From Hominiventricola filiformis (lineage in GTDB: Bacteria > Bacillota > Clostridia > Lachnospirales > Lachnospiraceae), in assembly GCF_020686965.1 (NCBI RefSeq), contig NZ_JAJEPS010000004.1, positions 124,001 through 188,000 of the forward strand: a stretch of 64,000 bases of DNA. Direction: 5' to 3'. This document shows, in pieces, positions 28,006-36,175 of the stretch; within the stretch, counting starts at the first letter, position 1, and every line of letters begins with the position of its first letter. Position numbers and translations under genes: made by a program. The notes below the pieces were generated by a model. It searched no databases. It was not told where the DNA came from and worked only from the letters and a program-made list of their open reading frames with translations.

Positions 28006-29457
28006 TTACATCAGCTTCTTGAACTCATCAGCCACGAACTGTACCTTCGGTCCAATGATAACCTGAACAGAAGTTTTGCTCGGACGGATAACTCCGCTGA
28101 TTCCTGCAGATTTGATCTTCTTCTCATCTACTGCAGTGTAGTCTTTGATCTCCAGACGAAGTCTGGTGATGCAGTTGTCAACGCTTGTTACGTTCTCTTT
28201 TCCGCCAAGACCTTCAAGAATGATTGCTGCCATGCTGGTGAAATCATCATTTGCAAGTTCGATCTTGGTCTCATCCTCTTCATCATCCTCACGGCCCGGA
28301 GTCTTAAGATTCCAGGTAGTGATTGCGAAGCGGAATACTACGTAGAATACGATAGCTGCTACAATACCGATCGGGATGATCAGCCATGTCTTAGCATGTG
28401 CCGGCAGAGATGCACTGAATACCAGGTCGGTAAGTCCTGCGGAGAAGGAGAAACCTGCTCTGAAGCCAAGTGCTACAGTAACTGCTGCAAATACTCCGTA
28501 AAGGATTGCATATACAAGATACAGTGCCGGAGCAAGGAACATAAATGCGAACTCGAACGGCTCAGTAACACCACAGATGAATGCACAGATCGCTGCTGCA
28601 CCCATCAGGGAAGCTGCTGCTTTTTTCTTCTCCGGTTTTGCACAGTGGATAATTGCCATTGCTGCTGCCGGAAGACCGAACATCATACTCGGGAAGAATC
28701 CAGCCATGTACATACCTGCGCTTCCGCCTGCTCCATTGAGAAGCTCACCTGCCCAGTAAGAACCAAGGTCATTGATTCCTGCTGCGTCAAACCAGAATAC
28801 AGAGTTCAGTGCATGATGCAGACCAAACGGAATCAGAAGACGGTTCAGGAAAGAATAAATACCTACACCAACAACTCCAAGACCAACGATTTTCTCACCT
28901 GCAAATACCAGTGCAGTGTAAACGATCGGCCATACGAAGAACAGAATAGCTGCTACGATAATGGAAACAACTGCCGTTACAATAGCAACACAACGTTTGC
29001 CAGAGAAGAAGGACAGTGCATCCGGAAGTCTGGTTCCTTTGAATTTGTTGTAGCAGGCAGAACCAATCAGACCTGCAAGAATACCGATGAACTGATTGCC
29101 GATTTTAGCAAATGCTGCATTCGCCTCAGCTCCGGTCAGAGTAGCTACAACACCGCTGGACAGAAGGTTGGTGATCATCAGCCAGGATACCAGACCTGCC
29201 AGACCTGCTGTACCATCATTATCATCTGCCATACCTACTGCTACGCCGATAGCGAACAGCCAGGACATATTATCGATCAGTGCTCCACCTGCTTTTACCA
29301 GGAAGAATCCAATGATCTGAGCTGCGCCGCTGATGTCACCACCCTGCATGGTGCTCGGACAGAGCGCATAACCAATTCCCATCAGAATACCACATACCGG
29401 AAGGCATGCAACTGGAAGCATCAGGGATTTTCCAAGTTTCTGTAAATATTTCATCAT
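28006..29457 (-). CDS. PTS EIICB component, glucose/N-acetylglucosamine family
   Basis: 483 residues: EIIC permease (residues 1 to about 380) with LIPFGLHHALNSVFWFD and GVTEPFEFAFMFLAPAL, a charged linker DDEEDETK, then an EIIB domain with phospho-cysteine motif VDNCITRLRLE. Imports and phosphorylates glucose or GlcNAc; the sugar cannot be fixed from sequence alone. No EIIA is fused; the EIIA gene is two genes downstream. GGAGG lies upstream of the ATGATG start. It is divergent from a YesM-like kinase gene. Confidence 0.93.
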   Translation of the reverse strand: MMKYLQKLGKSLMLPVACLPVCGILMGIGYALCPSTMQGGDISGAAQIIGFFLVKAGGALIDNMSWLFAIGVAVGMADDNDGTAGLAGLVSWLMITNLLSSGVVATLTGAEANAAFAKIGNQFIGILAGLIGSACYNKFKGTRLPDALSFFSGKRCVAIVTAVVSIIVAAILFFVWPIVYTALVFAGEKIVGLGVVGVGIYSFLNRLLIPFGLHHALNSVFWFDAAGINDLGSYWAGELLNGAGGSAGMYMAGFFPSMMFGLPAAAMAIIHCAKPEKKKAAASLMGAAAICAFICGVTEPFEFAFMFLAPALYLVYAILYGVFAAVTVALGFRAGFSFSAGLTDLVFSASLPAHAKTWLIIPIGIVAAIVFYVVFRFAITTWNLKTPGREDDEEDETKIELANDDFTSMAAIILEGLGGKENVTSVDNCITRLRLEIKDYTAVDEKKIKSAGISGVIRPSKTSVQVIIGPKVQFVADEFKKLM

Positions 29458-29738
29458 ATCTACATTTTCCTCCTTTTTTTGAACTCTCGTTCTTAAGTTG
29501 ATTTTATTATATAAAAATCAGCTGGAAGTGTATAGTTACGATCTTCTCCTTCCTATGGAGTATCTTCGATTATTAAATATCTATAAAATTTTAAGAAAAA
29601 AACTTAAAACACCCTTATATGGATTTTTTTATTTTTCCTATGGATTATTTTCTTATTTCCTATTAAAATAGACATACTGAACAAAAATCATTTATACTGT
29701 AACTGTTATCTGTTCAAATATGCACGAAAGGAATTTCC
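29458..29738. other. Divergent intergenic region between EIICB and the sensor kinase
   Basis: 281 bases, AT-rich, holding the leaders of both genes. I looked for an antiterminator (RAT) hairpin overlapping a terminator ahead of EIICB and did not find one; no confident -35/-10 pair could be assigned on either strand. Control may be through the adjacent two-component system. Confidence 0.5.
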
Positions 29739-30827
29739 ATGCATTTCGATGAAAATTACACAGAAAAATCTTTCCGCACTCTACAGAACTTTGCTCTCGT
29801 AGGTCTGCGCAATCTGAAAATCCGGCACCGGCTGATACTTTCCTATTCTATATCCACAGTTCTTCCACTGGTTGCCGTCTATATTTACACCTATTTTCGA
29901 TACGGTACTTCTTCCATCACCGGACAGGTGCTGGTACTGTCGCTTCTCATGGCATGTGTCTCTATGACCATGACTACTTATACTTATTTAAGTATCTCCA
30001 GCCCGATCAATCAGATGGTAGAAACCTGCCAGACCATCTCCGACGGTGATATGGAGAAACGTATCCATGATCAGGGAAATGATGAACTCGCCTTCCTGTC
30101 CGACAATATCGACAGTATGGTGACAGAGATTCAGCTTCTTCTGGAACAGCGTCAGCAATCTGAAGCCAAAAAACGGGAACTGGAATTGAAAATGCTGCAG
30201 TATCAGATCAATCCGCATTTTCTTTTCAATACTTTGAATACGCTCCGACTGGTTGCCCAGATGAATCAGGACAAAGTCGTCGCAGAAGGCATCTGTTCCT
30301 TGAGCGAACTTTTGAAAAACACATTGATCAATGATCATGAATTTATTACGATCCGGGAAGAAATAGCCAACCTGAAACATTATTTTTCCATACAGGCGAT
30401 CCGCTATGCCGGAAGCTTCCATACGAATTATGAAATCGACCCGGAACTGGAACACTGTATGCTGCCAAAGCTAATTCTTCAGCCGCTGGCAGAAAACTCT
30501 GTCCTTCACGGTTCTTATAACGATGGAACGATTATGGAAATTTTTGTCCGTTGTTTCCGTAAACAGGATGACATTGTCCTGGAAGTAGCTGATCTCGGCA
30601 AAGGATTTGATATGAATGATAAAGCTTCCGCCCCCAAAGGACTGGGTGGTATCGGAAGCCGTAATGTAAATGACCGTATCCATCTGTATTTTTCAGACAA
30701 TTACGGTTTAACGGTCACAAGCGCCCCTGGCAAAGGAACAACCTGCAGAATTTTAATTCCGGCAATTGTTTCTGAGACAGAAGATGCAAAGGGAGGAAAT
30801 TATGTATCAAGTACTGATCGTCGATGA
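29739..30827 (+). CDS. YesM-like sensor histidine kinase lacking an extracellular domain
   Basis: 362 residues. Two membrane helices (about 33-52 and 63-84) are joined by only about ten residues, whereas typical YesM kinases carry a large extracellular sensor. A HAMP domain follows (SPINQMVETCQTISDGDM), then the His_kinase motif QINPHFLFNTLNTLRL (His160) and an HATPase domain with GLGGIGSRNVNDR. Signal input is probably through the membrane or a partner such as the PTS permease (inference). Its end overlaps the response regulator start by 26 bases. Confidence 0.92.
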   Translation: MHFDENYTEKSFRTLQNFALVGLRNLKIRHRLILSYSISTVLPLVAVYIYTYFRYGTSSITGQVLVLSLLMACVSMTMTTYTYLSISSPINQMVETCQTISDGDMEKRIHDQGNDELAFLSDNIDSMVTEIQLLLEQRQQSEAKKRELELKMLQYQINPHFLFNTLNTLRLVAQMNQDKVVAEGICSLSELLKNTLINDHEFITIREEIANLKHYFSIQAIRYAGSFHTNYEIDPELEHCMLPKLILQPLAENSVLHGSYNDGTIMEIFVRCFRKQDDIVLEVADLGKGFDMNDKASAPKGLGGIGSRNVNDRIHLYFSDNYGLTVTSAPGKGTTCRILIPAIVSETEDAKGGNYVSSTDRR

Positions 30828-32391
30828 CGAACCCATTGTTAAAATTGCACTCCGTTCCATGCTGGACTGGGGTACTCTCGGATTTCATATCTGCGCTACT
30901 GCTTCCAATGGGCAGGAAGCATTGGAAATGGCAGAAAAATACCGACCCGATCTCATTATCTGCGATCTGAAAATGCCGGTTATGGACGGAATTGAACTGA
31001 TCCAGACAGCAAAAGACCGTAAGATGGACTGTGAATTTCTTGTCATCAGTAACTACGAAGACTTTAATTATGTAAGAACTGCTCTGGTTCTTGGTGCATC
31101 CGATTATATCCTAAAGGTGAGTATCAGCCCGGAAGAGCTGACCTCACAGTTACAGAAGATCCGGGAAAAACTGGAACTGAAAAAGAAAACACAGCAGCAG
31201 ACACAGGCAGATACTGTCGAGGAATCTCTGATCCATCAGGGTCGGCATGCTGCATGGCGTGAATTTTTCACTCACAAAAGCTATCCTCTCTCCGATCTGC
31301 TCTCCATCACCGGCACAGACACATCAAATCTCGGCTCTCTCGCGCTCTGCGAGATCTCTTTTGACTGGTATGATCAGCAGATGGAGACTCTTCCGTCAAC
31401 CGAACTGATACGGAGTACTCTGAAAAACGCACTGGAACATTTCAACCGCAGAAGAATCATCTTCTTCAGTTCCAGCAACACGCTCATTGTTATTCCTGAA
31501 GAAGAGTTAAATGCTCATCAGAATACCATAGCCGGACTGGCTGCACGTATCGAACAGTTATTTCGGTACTATATGCCTCTGTCTCCCGCTATCCTCTATC
31601 AGGACGGAATTGCCAATCTCGAGGAAGCCCGCAAGACCTATCATCGTTTTCAGGATCTGCTGGAGTTAAACTTCTATCATATGTTCGGTCTCACCGACGC
31701 TGCCGGACTTGATACAACCTCCACGATCCCAGCTATTTCCTATAAGGATCTGGCCGCCGATATTCTGGCTCTGCCAAAAGAAACCTGCCTGGACAGCGCA
31801 CTGGAACGTGTCTCTGAGATTCTCAATGCCTGCAGCCAAAAAAATGTACTGCCCTCCCGGGTAATCCAATATTTCGTCCGTTTTCTGGACGAGCTTGGCT
31901 ATCACATTTCCGGTGTCAGCATTGCTTCCCATGATCAGATCGTGGAAAGAATCGAATGCATCCGTAATGCCGTCAGTCAGGAAGAACTGAGTCTTCATCT
32001 GGAACAGGCACTAACCACCTTTTTCCGCCCGACAGACACTTCTGCTGCGCAGACGGAACAGTACAGTTCTGAGGTTCTGCAGGCCATTTCCTACATCCAT
32101 GAGAACTACAGCCGTAAGATCAGTCTGGCTTCTGTGGCCGAGCATGTAGGATTAAGCTCCGGATATCTCTGCCGGATCTTTAAGGAAGAAACAGGTGTCA
32201 GCATCAATGCCTACATAAATAATCTTCGTATGACCCACGCCGGTGAACTGCTGGCCGATAAGAACAGTTATATCAAGGAAGTCGCCATCTCTGTAGGTTT
32301 TGAAGACCAGCTGTATTTCAGCCGCCTGTTTAAACGCTATTATGGTGTCACACCGTCTGAATACAGAGCCGGTGGTGCTTCATCTGTATAA
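30802..32391 (+). CDS. YesN-like response regulator with AraC DNA-binding domain
   Basis: 529 residues from the ATG at 30802 (GGGAGG just ahead; an in-frame TTG upstream is not supported). Receiver domain with DDE acidic pair at 8-10 and phospho-acceptor Asp55 in ICDLKMPVMDG, a long middle region of about 290 residues of the YesN type, and a C-terminal AraC helix-turn-helix pair (ISLASVAEHVGLSSGYLCRI and SYIKEVAISVGFEDQLYFSR). Likely regulates the divergent PTS genes or other carbohydrate uptake (inference from position). Confidence 0.95.
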   Translation: MYQVLIVDDEPIVKIALRSMLDWGTLGFHICATASNGQEALEMAEKYRPDLIICDLKMPVMDGIELIQTAKDRKMDCEFLVISNYEDFNYVRTALVLGASDYILKVSISPEELTSQLQKIREKLELKKKTQQQTQADTVEESLIHQGRHAAWREFFTHKSYPLSDLLSITGTDTSNLGSLALCEISFDWYDQQMETLPSTELIRSTLKNALEHFNRRRIIFFSSSNTLIVIPEEELNAHQNTIAGLAARIEQLFRYYMPLSPAILYQDGIANLEEARKTYHRFQDLLELNFYHMFGLTDAAGLDTTSTIPAISYKDLAADILALPKETCLDSALERVSEILNACSQKNVLPSRVIQYFVRFLDELGYHISGVSIASHDQIVERIECIRNAVSQEELSLHLEQALTTFFRPTDTSAAQTEQYSSEVLQAISYIHENYSRKISLASVAEHVGLSSGYLCRIFKEETGVSINAYINNLRMTHAGELLADKNSYIKEVAISVGFEDQLYFSRLFKRYYGVTPSEYRAGGASSV

Positions 32392-32437
32392 AAAAGCAAT
32401 TTGTTCTTATGCAGCGCATACGCATGAAAAAAAGACG

Positions 32438-32561
32438 TGTCAACCTATAAAAGGAACCGCTCTCGCTAAGTCCTCGTCCAGCAGTACTAACATTCGAACG
32501 TCGCCTTTGGCTCGTTCTCATGAAGTACTGGGACTGTGGACGTTCCTTTTATAGGTTGACA
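32438..32561. repeat. Structured inverted-repeat element, copy S1
   Basis: A 20-bp perfect inverted repeat (32438-32457 with 32542-32561; left arm TGTCAACCTATAAAAGGAAC) encloses a core nearly identical to S2 at 61.6 kb. Inside, CAGTACT (32482-32488) pairs with AGTACTG (32524-32530), and GAACG with CGTTC closes a small inner hairpin. No ORF is contained. On the minus strand the outer arm is followed shortly by T7, so S1 could also terminate transcription. Could be a miniature mobile element or a structured RNA. Confidence 0.8.
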
Positions 32562-32776
32562 CTTTCTTTATCATAAGATATCAAGCATACGGCCAATCGT
32601 TTGTTAATATCTAAGAATTCAGCATAGTCATCGGCACTTAAATCAATATTGGCATTGGTATTCTTATTTACTCGCTGCGACAATTCTGCGTAACGATCAC
32701 CTACTGATATATGCCTTATCTTTTTTGAATATATCCCAAATTGGGATACGGAAGCAAAAAAAATCAAGAGTTTCAT
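32549..32776 (-). CDS. Small ORF, probable gene remnant
   Basis: 75 codons, no family recognised. The only ATG lies inside the loop of the rpmF terminator and has no ribosome binding site; the middle (DRYAELSQRVNKNTNANIDL, then DDYAEFLDINKRLA) looks like a genuine helical protein segment, but the last codons and stop are provided by the outer arm of repeat S1. I read it as the remains of a gene truncated at both ends rather than an expressed protein. A perfect 17-bp palindrome lies within its 5' part. Confidence 0.3.
   Translation of the reverse strand: MKLLIFFASVSQFGIYSKKIRHISVGDRYAELSQRVNKNTNANIDLSADDYAEFLDINKRLAVCLISYDKESVNL
32732..32748. promoter_or_regulatory. Perfect 17-bp palindrome, operator-like
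   Basis: TATCCCAA-A-TTGGGATA. It lies just beyond the rpmF terminator and inside the 5' part of the remnant-like ORF; the size and symmetry fit a helix-turn-helix repressor site, for example of a lost autoregulated gene. Confidence 0.45.
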
Positions 32777-32794
32777 TCAGAAACCCTTGATTTT
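32755..32794 (-). terminator. Intrinsic terminator of rpmF
   Basis: Minus strand AAATCAAGGGTTTC and GAAACTCTTGATTT form a 14-bp stem with wobble around TGAAT, followed by a T run. Confidence 0.88.
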
Positions 32795-32809
32795 TCAATG
32801 TTTTTTGGC

Positions 32810-32989
32810 TTAGTCAACAGAAACGATCTCTTTCTTGTTGTAGCTTCCACAAGCCTTGCAAACTCTATGCGGCATCATAAGCGCACCACATTTGCTGCAT
32901 TTTACCAAGTTCGGAGCACTCATTTTCCAGTTTGCTCTTCTCTTATCTCTTCTTCCTTTGGAAGATTTATTCTTAGGACAAATAGACAC
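32810..32989 (-). CDS. rpmF: 50S ribosomal protein L32, zinc-binding form
   Basis: 59 residues beginning at a GTG (GGAGG upstream): SICPKNKSSKGRRDKRRANW, then a zinc-ribbon pair CSKCG and CKACG. The basic N-terminus and the four-cysteine knuckle are diagnostic of C+ L32. It has its own consensus promoter and terminator. The classical rpmF-plsX linkage is broken here by about 7 kb. Easy to miss because of the GTG start and small size. Confidence 0.95.
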   Translation of the reverse strand: MSICPKNKSSKGRRDKRRANWKMSAPNLVKCSKCGALMMPHRVCKACGSYNKKEIVSVD

Positions 32990-33074
32990 AGGTTACACCT
33001 CCTCTATGCTTTCTCGATTCATTTTATCGTTCGTCGAACCTGCACAGGAGGTCCGTCTCACTCACACTTTATCA

Positions 33075-33103
33075 ATTATACACACGCATCAGCAGTGTGT
33101 CAA
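33075..33103 (-). promoter_or_regulatory. Consensus promoter of rpmF
   Basis: TTGACA (33098-33103), 17-base spacer, TATAAT (33075-33080): a perfect sigma-A type promoter in the gap between ackA and rpmF. Confidence 0.92.
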
Positions 33104-33114
33104 GCGTTTTTTTC

Positions 33115-34311
33115 TTATTTTGTCAGTCTCAGAGTCTCTCTTGCGATAGCCAGCTCCTCGTTGGTCGGGATCAGCATAACTTTTACTTTGGAATCTGCTG
33201 CGGAGATCACTCTTCTCTCGCCACGAACATTGTTAGCTTCGTCGTCGATCTTAACACCAAGGTATCCAAGGTAATCGCAGATTGCTTTTCTGCTGACTTT
33301 ATCATTTTCACCTACACCAGCAGTAAATGCGATGGCATCAACACCATTCATAGCTGCAGTGTAAGCACCGATATATTTTGCTACACGATATACGAATGCC
33401 TGAAGAGCTACATCTGCAAGATGATTTCCCTCTTCTTTTGCTTTCTCAATATCACGGAAGTCACTGGAAATTCCGCCGCTCATACCAAGTACACCGGATT
33501 TCTTGTTCAGAATATTCAGCATCTCGTTGATGTCGATACCCTCTTTGTTGCAGATGAACTGGCATACAGCCGGATCAATATCACCACTTCTGGTTCCCAT
33601 GATCAGACCTTCCAGAGGAGTCAGACCCATACTGGTATCTACACATTTTCCACCAATGGAAGCAGATACGCTGGCACCGTTTCCAAGATGGCAAACGATT
33701 ACTTTTGCGTTCTCCGGATCCAGATTGCCGAATTTGATAGCCTCGCCAGATACAAACATATGGCTGGTTCCATGGAAGCCGTAACGACGAATGCTGTATT
33801 TCTCATAGTACTCATGCGGAATTGCGTACAGATAAGCTTTCTCCGGCATAGACATACCAAAAGCAGTATCCCATACAGCTACGTTAGCTTTGCCCGGCAT
33901 AACAGCCTCACAAGCCTCAATTCCCATCAGGTTAGCCGGGTTGTGCAGCGGTCCAAGATCGAAGCACTCACGGATTACTTTCTTAACATCTTCGTTTACA
34001 ACGATGGACTCGCAGTATTTGGTTCCTGCATGCAGTACACGATGTCCTACAGCTGCGATCTCGTCAGTACTCTTAACAACACCGTGCTCAGCATCCTGCA
34101 GCGCATCCAGAACCAGACCGATAGCAACTTTATGATCCGGCATAGCCTGCTCTACAATGTATTTGTCTTTTCCCGGTACCTGATGAGTCAGTTTGGAGCC
34201 TTCAATACCGATTCTCTCGCAGAGACCTTTTGCTACTACGCTCTCATCGTCCATATCGATCAGCTGATATTTCAGGGAAGAGCTTCCGCAGTTGATAACT
34301 AAAATTTTCAT
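33115..34311 (-). CDS. ackA: Acetate kinase
   Basis: Converts acetyl-phosphate and ADP to acetate and ATP. 398 residues: N-terminal NCGSSSLKYQ, FHGTSH, and GNGASVSA motifs of the ASKHA acetate kinases. It follows pduL by 66 bases on the same strand, giving a complete acetyl-CoA to acetate route, the main energy-conserving end step in fermentative and acetogenic Lachnospiraceae. Confidence 0.98.
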   Translation of the reverse strand: MKILVINCGSSSLKYQLIDMDDESVVAKGLCERIGIEGSKLTHQVPGKDKYIVEQAMPDHKVAIGLVLDALQDAEHGVVKSTDEIAAVGHRVLHAGTKYCESIVVNEDVKKVIRECFDLGPLHNPANLMGIEACEAVMPGKANVAVWDTAFGMSMPEKAYLYAIPHEYYEKYSIRRYGFHGTSHMFVSGEAIKFGNLDPENAKVIVCHLGNGASVSASIGGKCVDTSMGLTPLEGLIMGTRSGDIDPAVCQFICNKEGIDINEMLNILNKKSGVLGMSGGISSDFRDIEKAKEEGNHLADVALQAFVYRVAKYIGAYTAAMNGVDAIAFTAGVGENDKVSRKAICDYLGYLGVKIDDEANNVRGERRVISAADSKVKVMLIPTNEELAIARETLRLTK

Positions 34312-34377
34312 GGATATGTTTCTCCTATACTTGAATAATATTTCTGTGCGCAGAGCAGCCGCTCATGTCCGCAATTT

Positions 34378-34944
34378 TTATTTAACGATCTCGCCGTATA
34401 CTTCTCTGCCGCATCCAGCTGCGTTAGACTCGTCAGTGTCGATATGCATAGCCAGAGCAAATTTCGGGCTTACACGAACTACTACATCACCGAATACAAG
34501 GCTTCTTCCGTCAGTATCGATCTTAACAGATACAACTTCTTTGTCCTGTACACCAAGTTTCTCAGCGTCTTCCGGAGTAGCATGAATGTGACGTTTTGCT
34601 GCGATAACGCCCTCTTTCAGCTCAACCTCGCCGCACGGTCCTACCAGCTTACAGGCACCACTTCCAGCGATATCACCGGACTCACGAACCGGAGCTGCAA
34701 TTCCAAGAGTACGTGCATCTGTCAGGGAGATCTCTACCTGGCTTGCGGAACGAACCGGTCCAAGAATGGAAGCGGTCATCTCTTTCTTCGGTCCAACGAT
34801 GGTTACCTTCTCATTAGAAGCATACTGTCCCGGCTGAGAAAGGTCTTTTTTCTTGGTCAGCTGATAGCCTTTTCCGAAAAGGACCTCCAGGTCCTCCTGA
34901 GTTACATGTACGTGACGTGCAGATGTTTCAACAATAAATTTCAT
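34378..34944 (-). CDS. pduL: PduL-type phosphate acyltransferase (phosphotransacetylase)
   Basis: 188 residues with the PduL metal-site motifs: SARHVHVT near the N-terminus and AAKRHIHATPEDA in the second half. It interconverts acyl-CoA and acyl-phosphate and is unrelated in fold to Pta. No microcompartment targeting extension or shell genes are present, so here it most likely serves as the general phosphotransacetylase feeding ackA. GGAGG precedes the ATG. Confidence 0.95.
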   Translation of the reverse strand: MKFIVETSARHVHVTQEDLEVLFGKGYQLTKKKDLSQPGQYASNEKVTIVGPKKEMTASILGPVRSASQVEISLTDARTLGIAAPVRESGDIAGSGACKLVGPCGEVELKEGVIAAKRHIHATPEDAEKLGVQDKEVVSVKIDTDGRSLVFGDVVVRVSPKFALAMHIDTDESNAAGCGREVYGEIVK

Positions 34945-35007
34945 AATTTATTATCCTCCTGATAAATAGAATATTATATAATGGTAACGCTGTCTCTGGC
35001 AGCTTTA

Positions 35008-36072
35008 CTAACCTGGTAATTTTTCAATCTCAGATACGAGAATGCAGTTTGGTGTCTCCACCTTTAACGGTTTGCCCCACATACTGAAGTATTTCTTCTC
35101 ATAATTAATCTTGAAAATCGTCATGGTATTCGTCTCATGGTTCAGAGACATAATATGGCGGTTATCCGGGAAGAAATCTGCCGCTTTCGGATAATCTCCG
35201 CTGATAGGCAGAATGCAGATCTTCTCCAGCTTTCCGGTCTCCCTGTCAATCTTGAAGATACCAATGCTGTTGTCTCCTGCATTGGAGCAGAGCACATACT
35301 TCCAGTCTCTGGAAAAACGCAGTACACATGCCGCGCTTCCGCTGGAATGATAATCATTCAGCGTGGAAATGGTCTGTAGCAGTTCGAAAACCGGCCCTCT
35401 TGGACCATCTTTATAAGAATACACACTGATATAGTTTTTCAGTTCACAGATCAGATAGGCAAATCGTCCATCCGGGCTGAACTTGATAATGCGCGGAGCA
35501 CTTTCCAGTTCGCAGCGGAGCATGTCTACCAGCGTGATCTTTCCGGTTTCATGGTTAAACTTGTAGATCTTCACCTGATCCACACCAAGATCCACCGCAC
35601 ACAGATATTTCTGATCCGGCGTAATGTTCACACAGTTTACATGTGGACGGAAATTCCGTTCTGCTACGCTTCCAAGTCCTTTATGGAAGATCTCATCTGT
35701 CATTTCTCCGATGGTGCCGTCCTCATTCAGGCGCATCACCGTGACTTTTCCGTCATGCCAGCCTCCAACGAACAGGAACTTATCCTGCTTGTCCGTCGAC
35801 AGATAACATCCTCGCATGCCGCAGATGGATGCACTGTTCATCGGTTCAAGGTCTCCGTCTGGAAGAATCCGAAAAGAACGGACTCCTTCATCAGCAATGG
35901 AATACAGGTATTTCCCGTTGTGGGATTTTTTGATATAAGACGGATTATTGATAGGAACTACCTTTCGTTCCTTCGCCTGTCCGTTTTCCACATCCAGATC
36001 ATAGATATAAATTCCCTTGCTGCTGCCATGCGTGTAGGTGCCTACATATGCCACATAATTTTTTTCTTCCAT
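35008..36072 (-). CDS. Lactonase family beta-propeller protein (YbhE/Pgl-like)
   Basis: 354 residues starting with YVGTYTHGSSKGIYIYDLD and containing repeated YLCAVDLGVDQVKIYKF-type blades, the signature of the seven-bladed lactonase family that includes E. coli 6-phosphogluconolactonase Pgl. Soluble, no signal peptide. Whether the substrate is 6-phosphogluconolactone is not shown by context, since no pentose phosphate gene is adjacent. It lies 63 bases upstream of pduL with a small hairpin between. Confidence 0.88.
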   Translation of the reverse strand: MEEKNYVAYVGTYTHGSSKGIYIYDLDVENGQAKERKVVPINNPSYIKKSHNGKYLYSIADEGVRSFRILPDGDLEPMNSASICGMRGCYLSTDKQDKFLFVGGWHDGKVTVMRLNEDGTIGEMTDEIFHKGLGSVAERNFRPHVNCVNITPDQKYLCAVDLGVDQVKIYKFNHETGKITLVDMLRCELESAPRIIKFSPDGRFAYLICELKNYISVYSYKDGPRGPVFELLQTISTLNDYHSSGSAACVLRFSRDWKYVLCSNAGDNSIGIFKIDRETGKLEKICILPISGDYPKAADFFPDNRHIMSLNHETNTMTIFKINYEKKYFSMWGKPLKVETPNCILVSEIEKLPG

Positions 36073-36175
36073 GATGGCTTTCCTCCATTTGGCAATTCTC
36101 TAAATCTGACAAAGGTTCTGCTCACAATCAATAAAATATTAACATATTTTTATTTTTTTGTTAAGCATTTTGGGA

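Noticed and set aside
28396..29445. Long open frame on the plus strand opposite EIICB
   Set aside because: Mirror of a strongly conserved PTS gene; composition (Cys/Thr/Ser-rich) is typical of antisense translation.
29458..29738. RAT/LicT-type antiterminator leader for EIICB
   Set aside because: No terminator hairpin with overlapping antiterminator is visible in the leader.
32438..32561. tRNA-like T-loop (GTTCGAAT) on the minus strand of S1
   Set aside because: The flanking bases do not form a 5-bp T stem and no acceptor, D or anticodon arms are found.
26083..32800. PTS/two-component island as a mobile genetic element
   Set aside because: No integrase, transposase, tRNA target or att-like direct repeats were seen; only the S1 repeat at one edge, so I describe it as a synteny break only.
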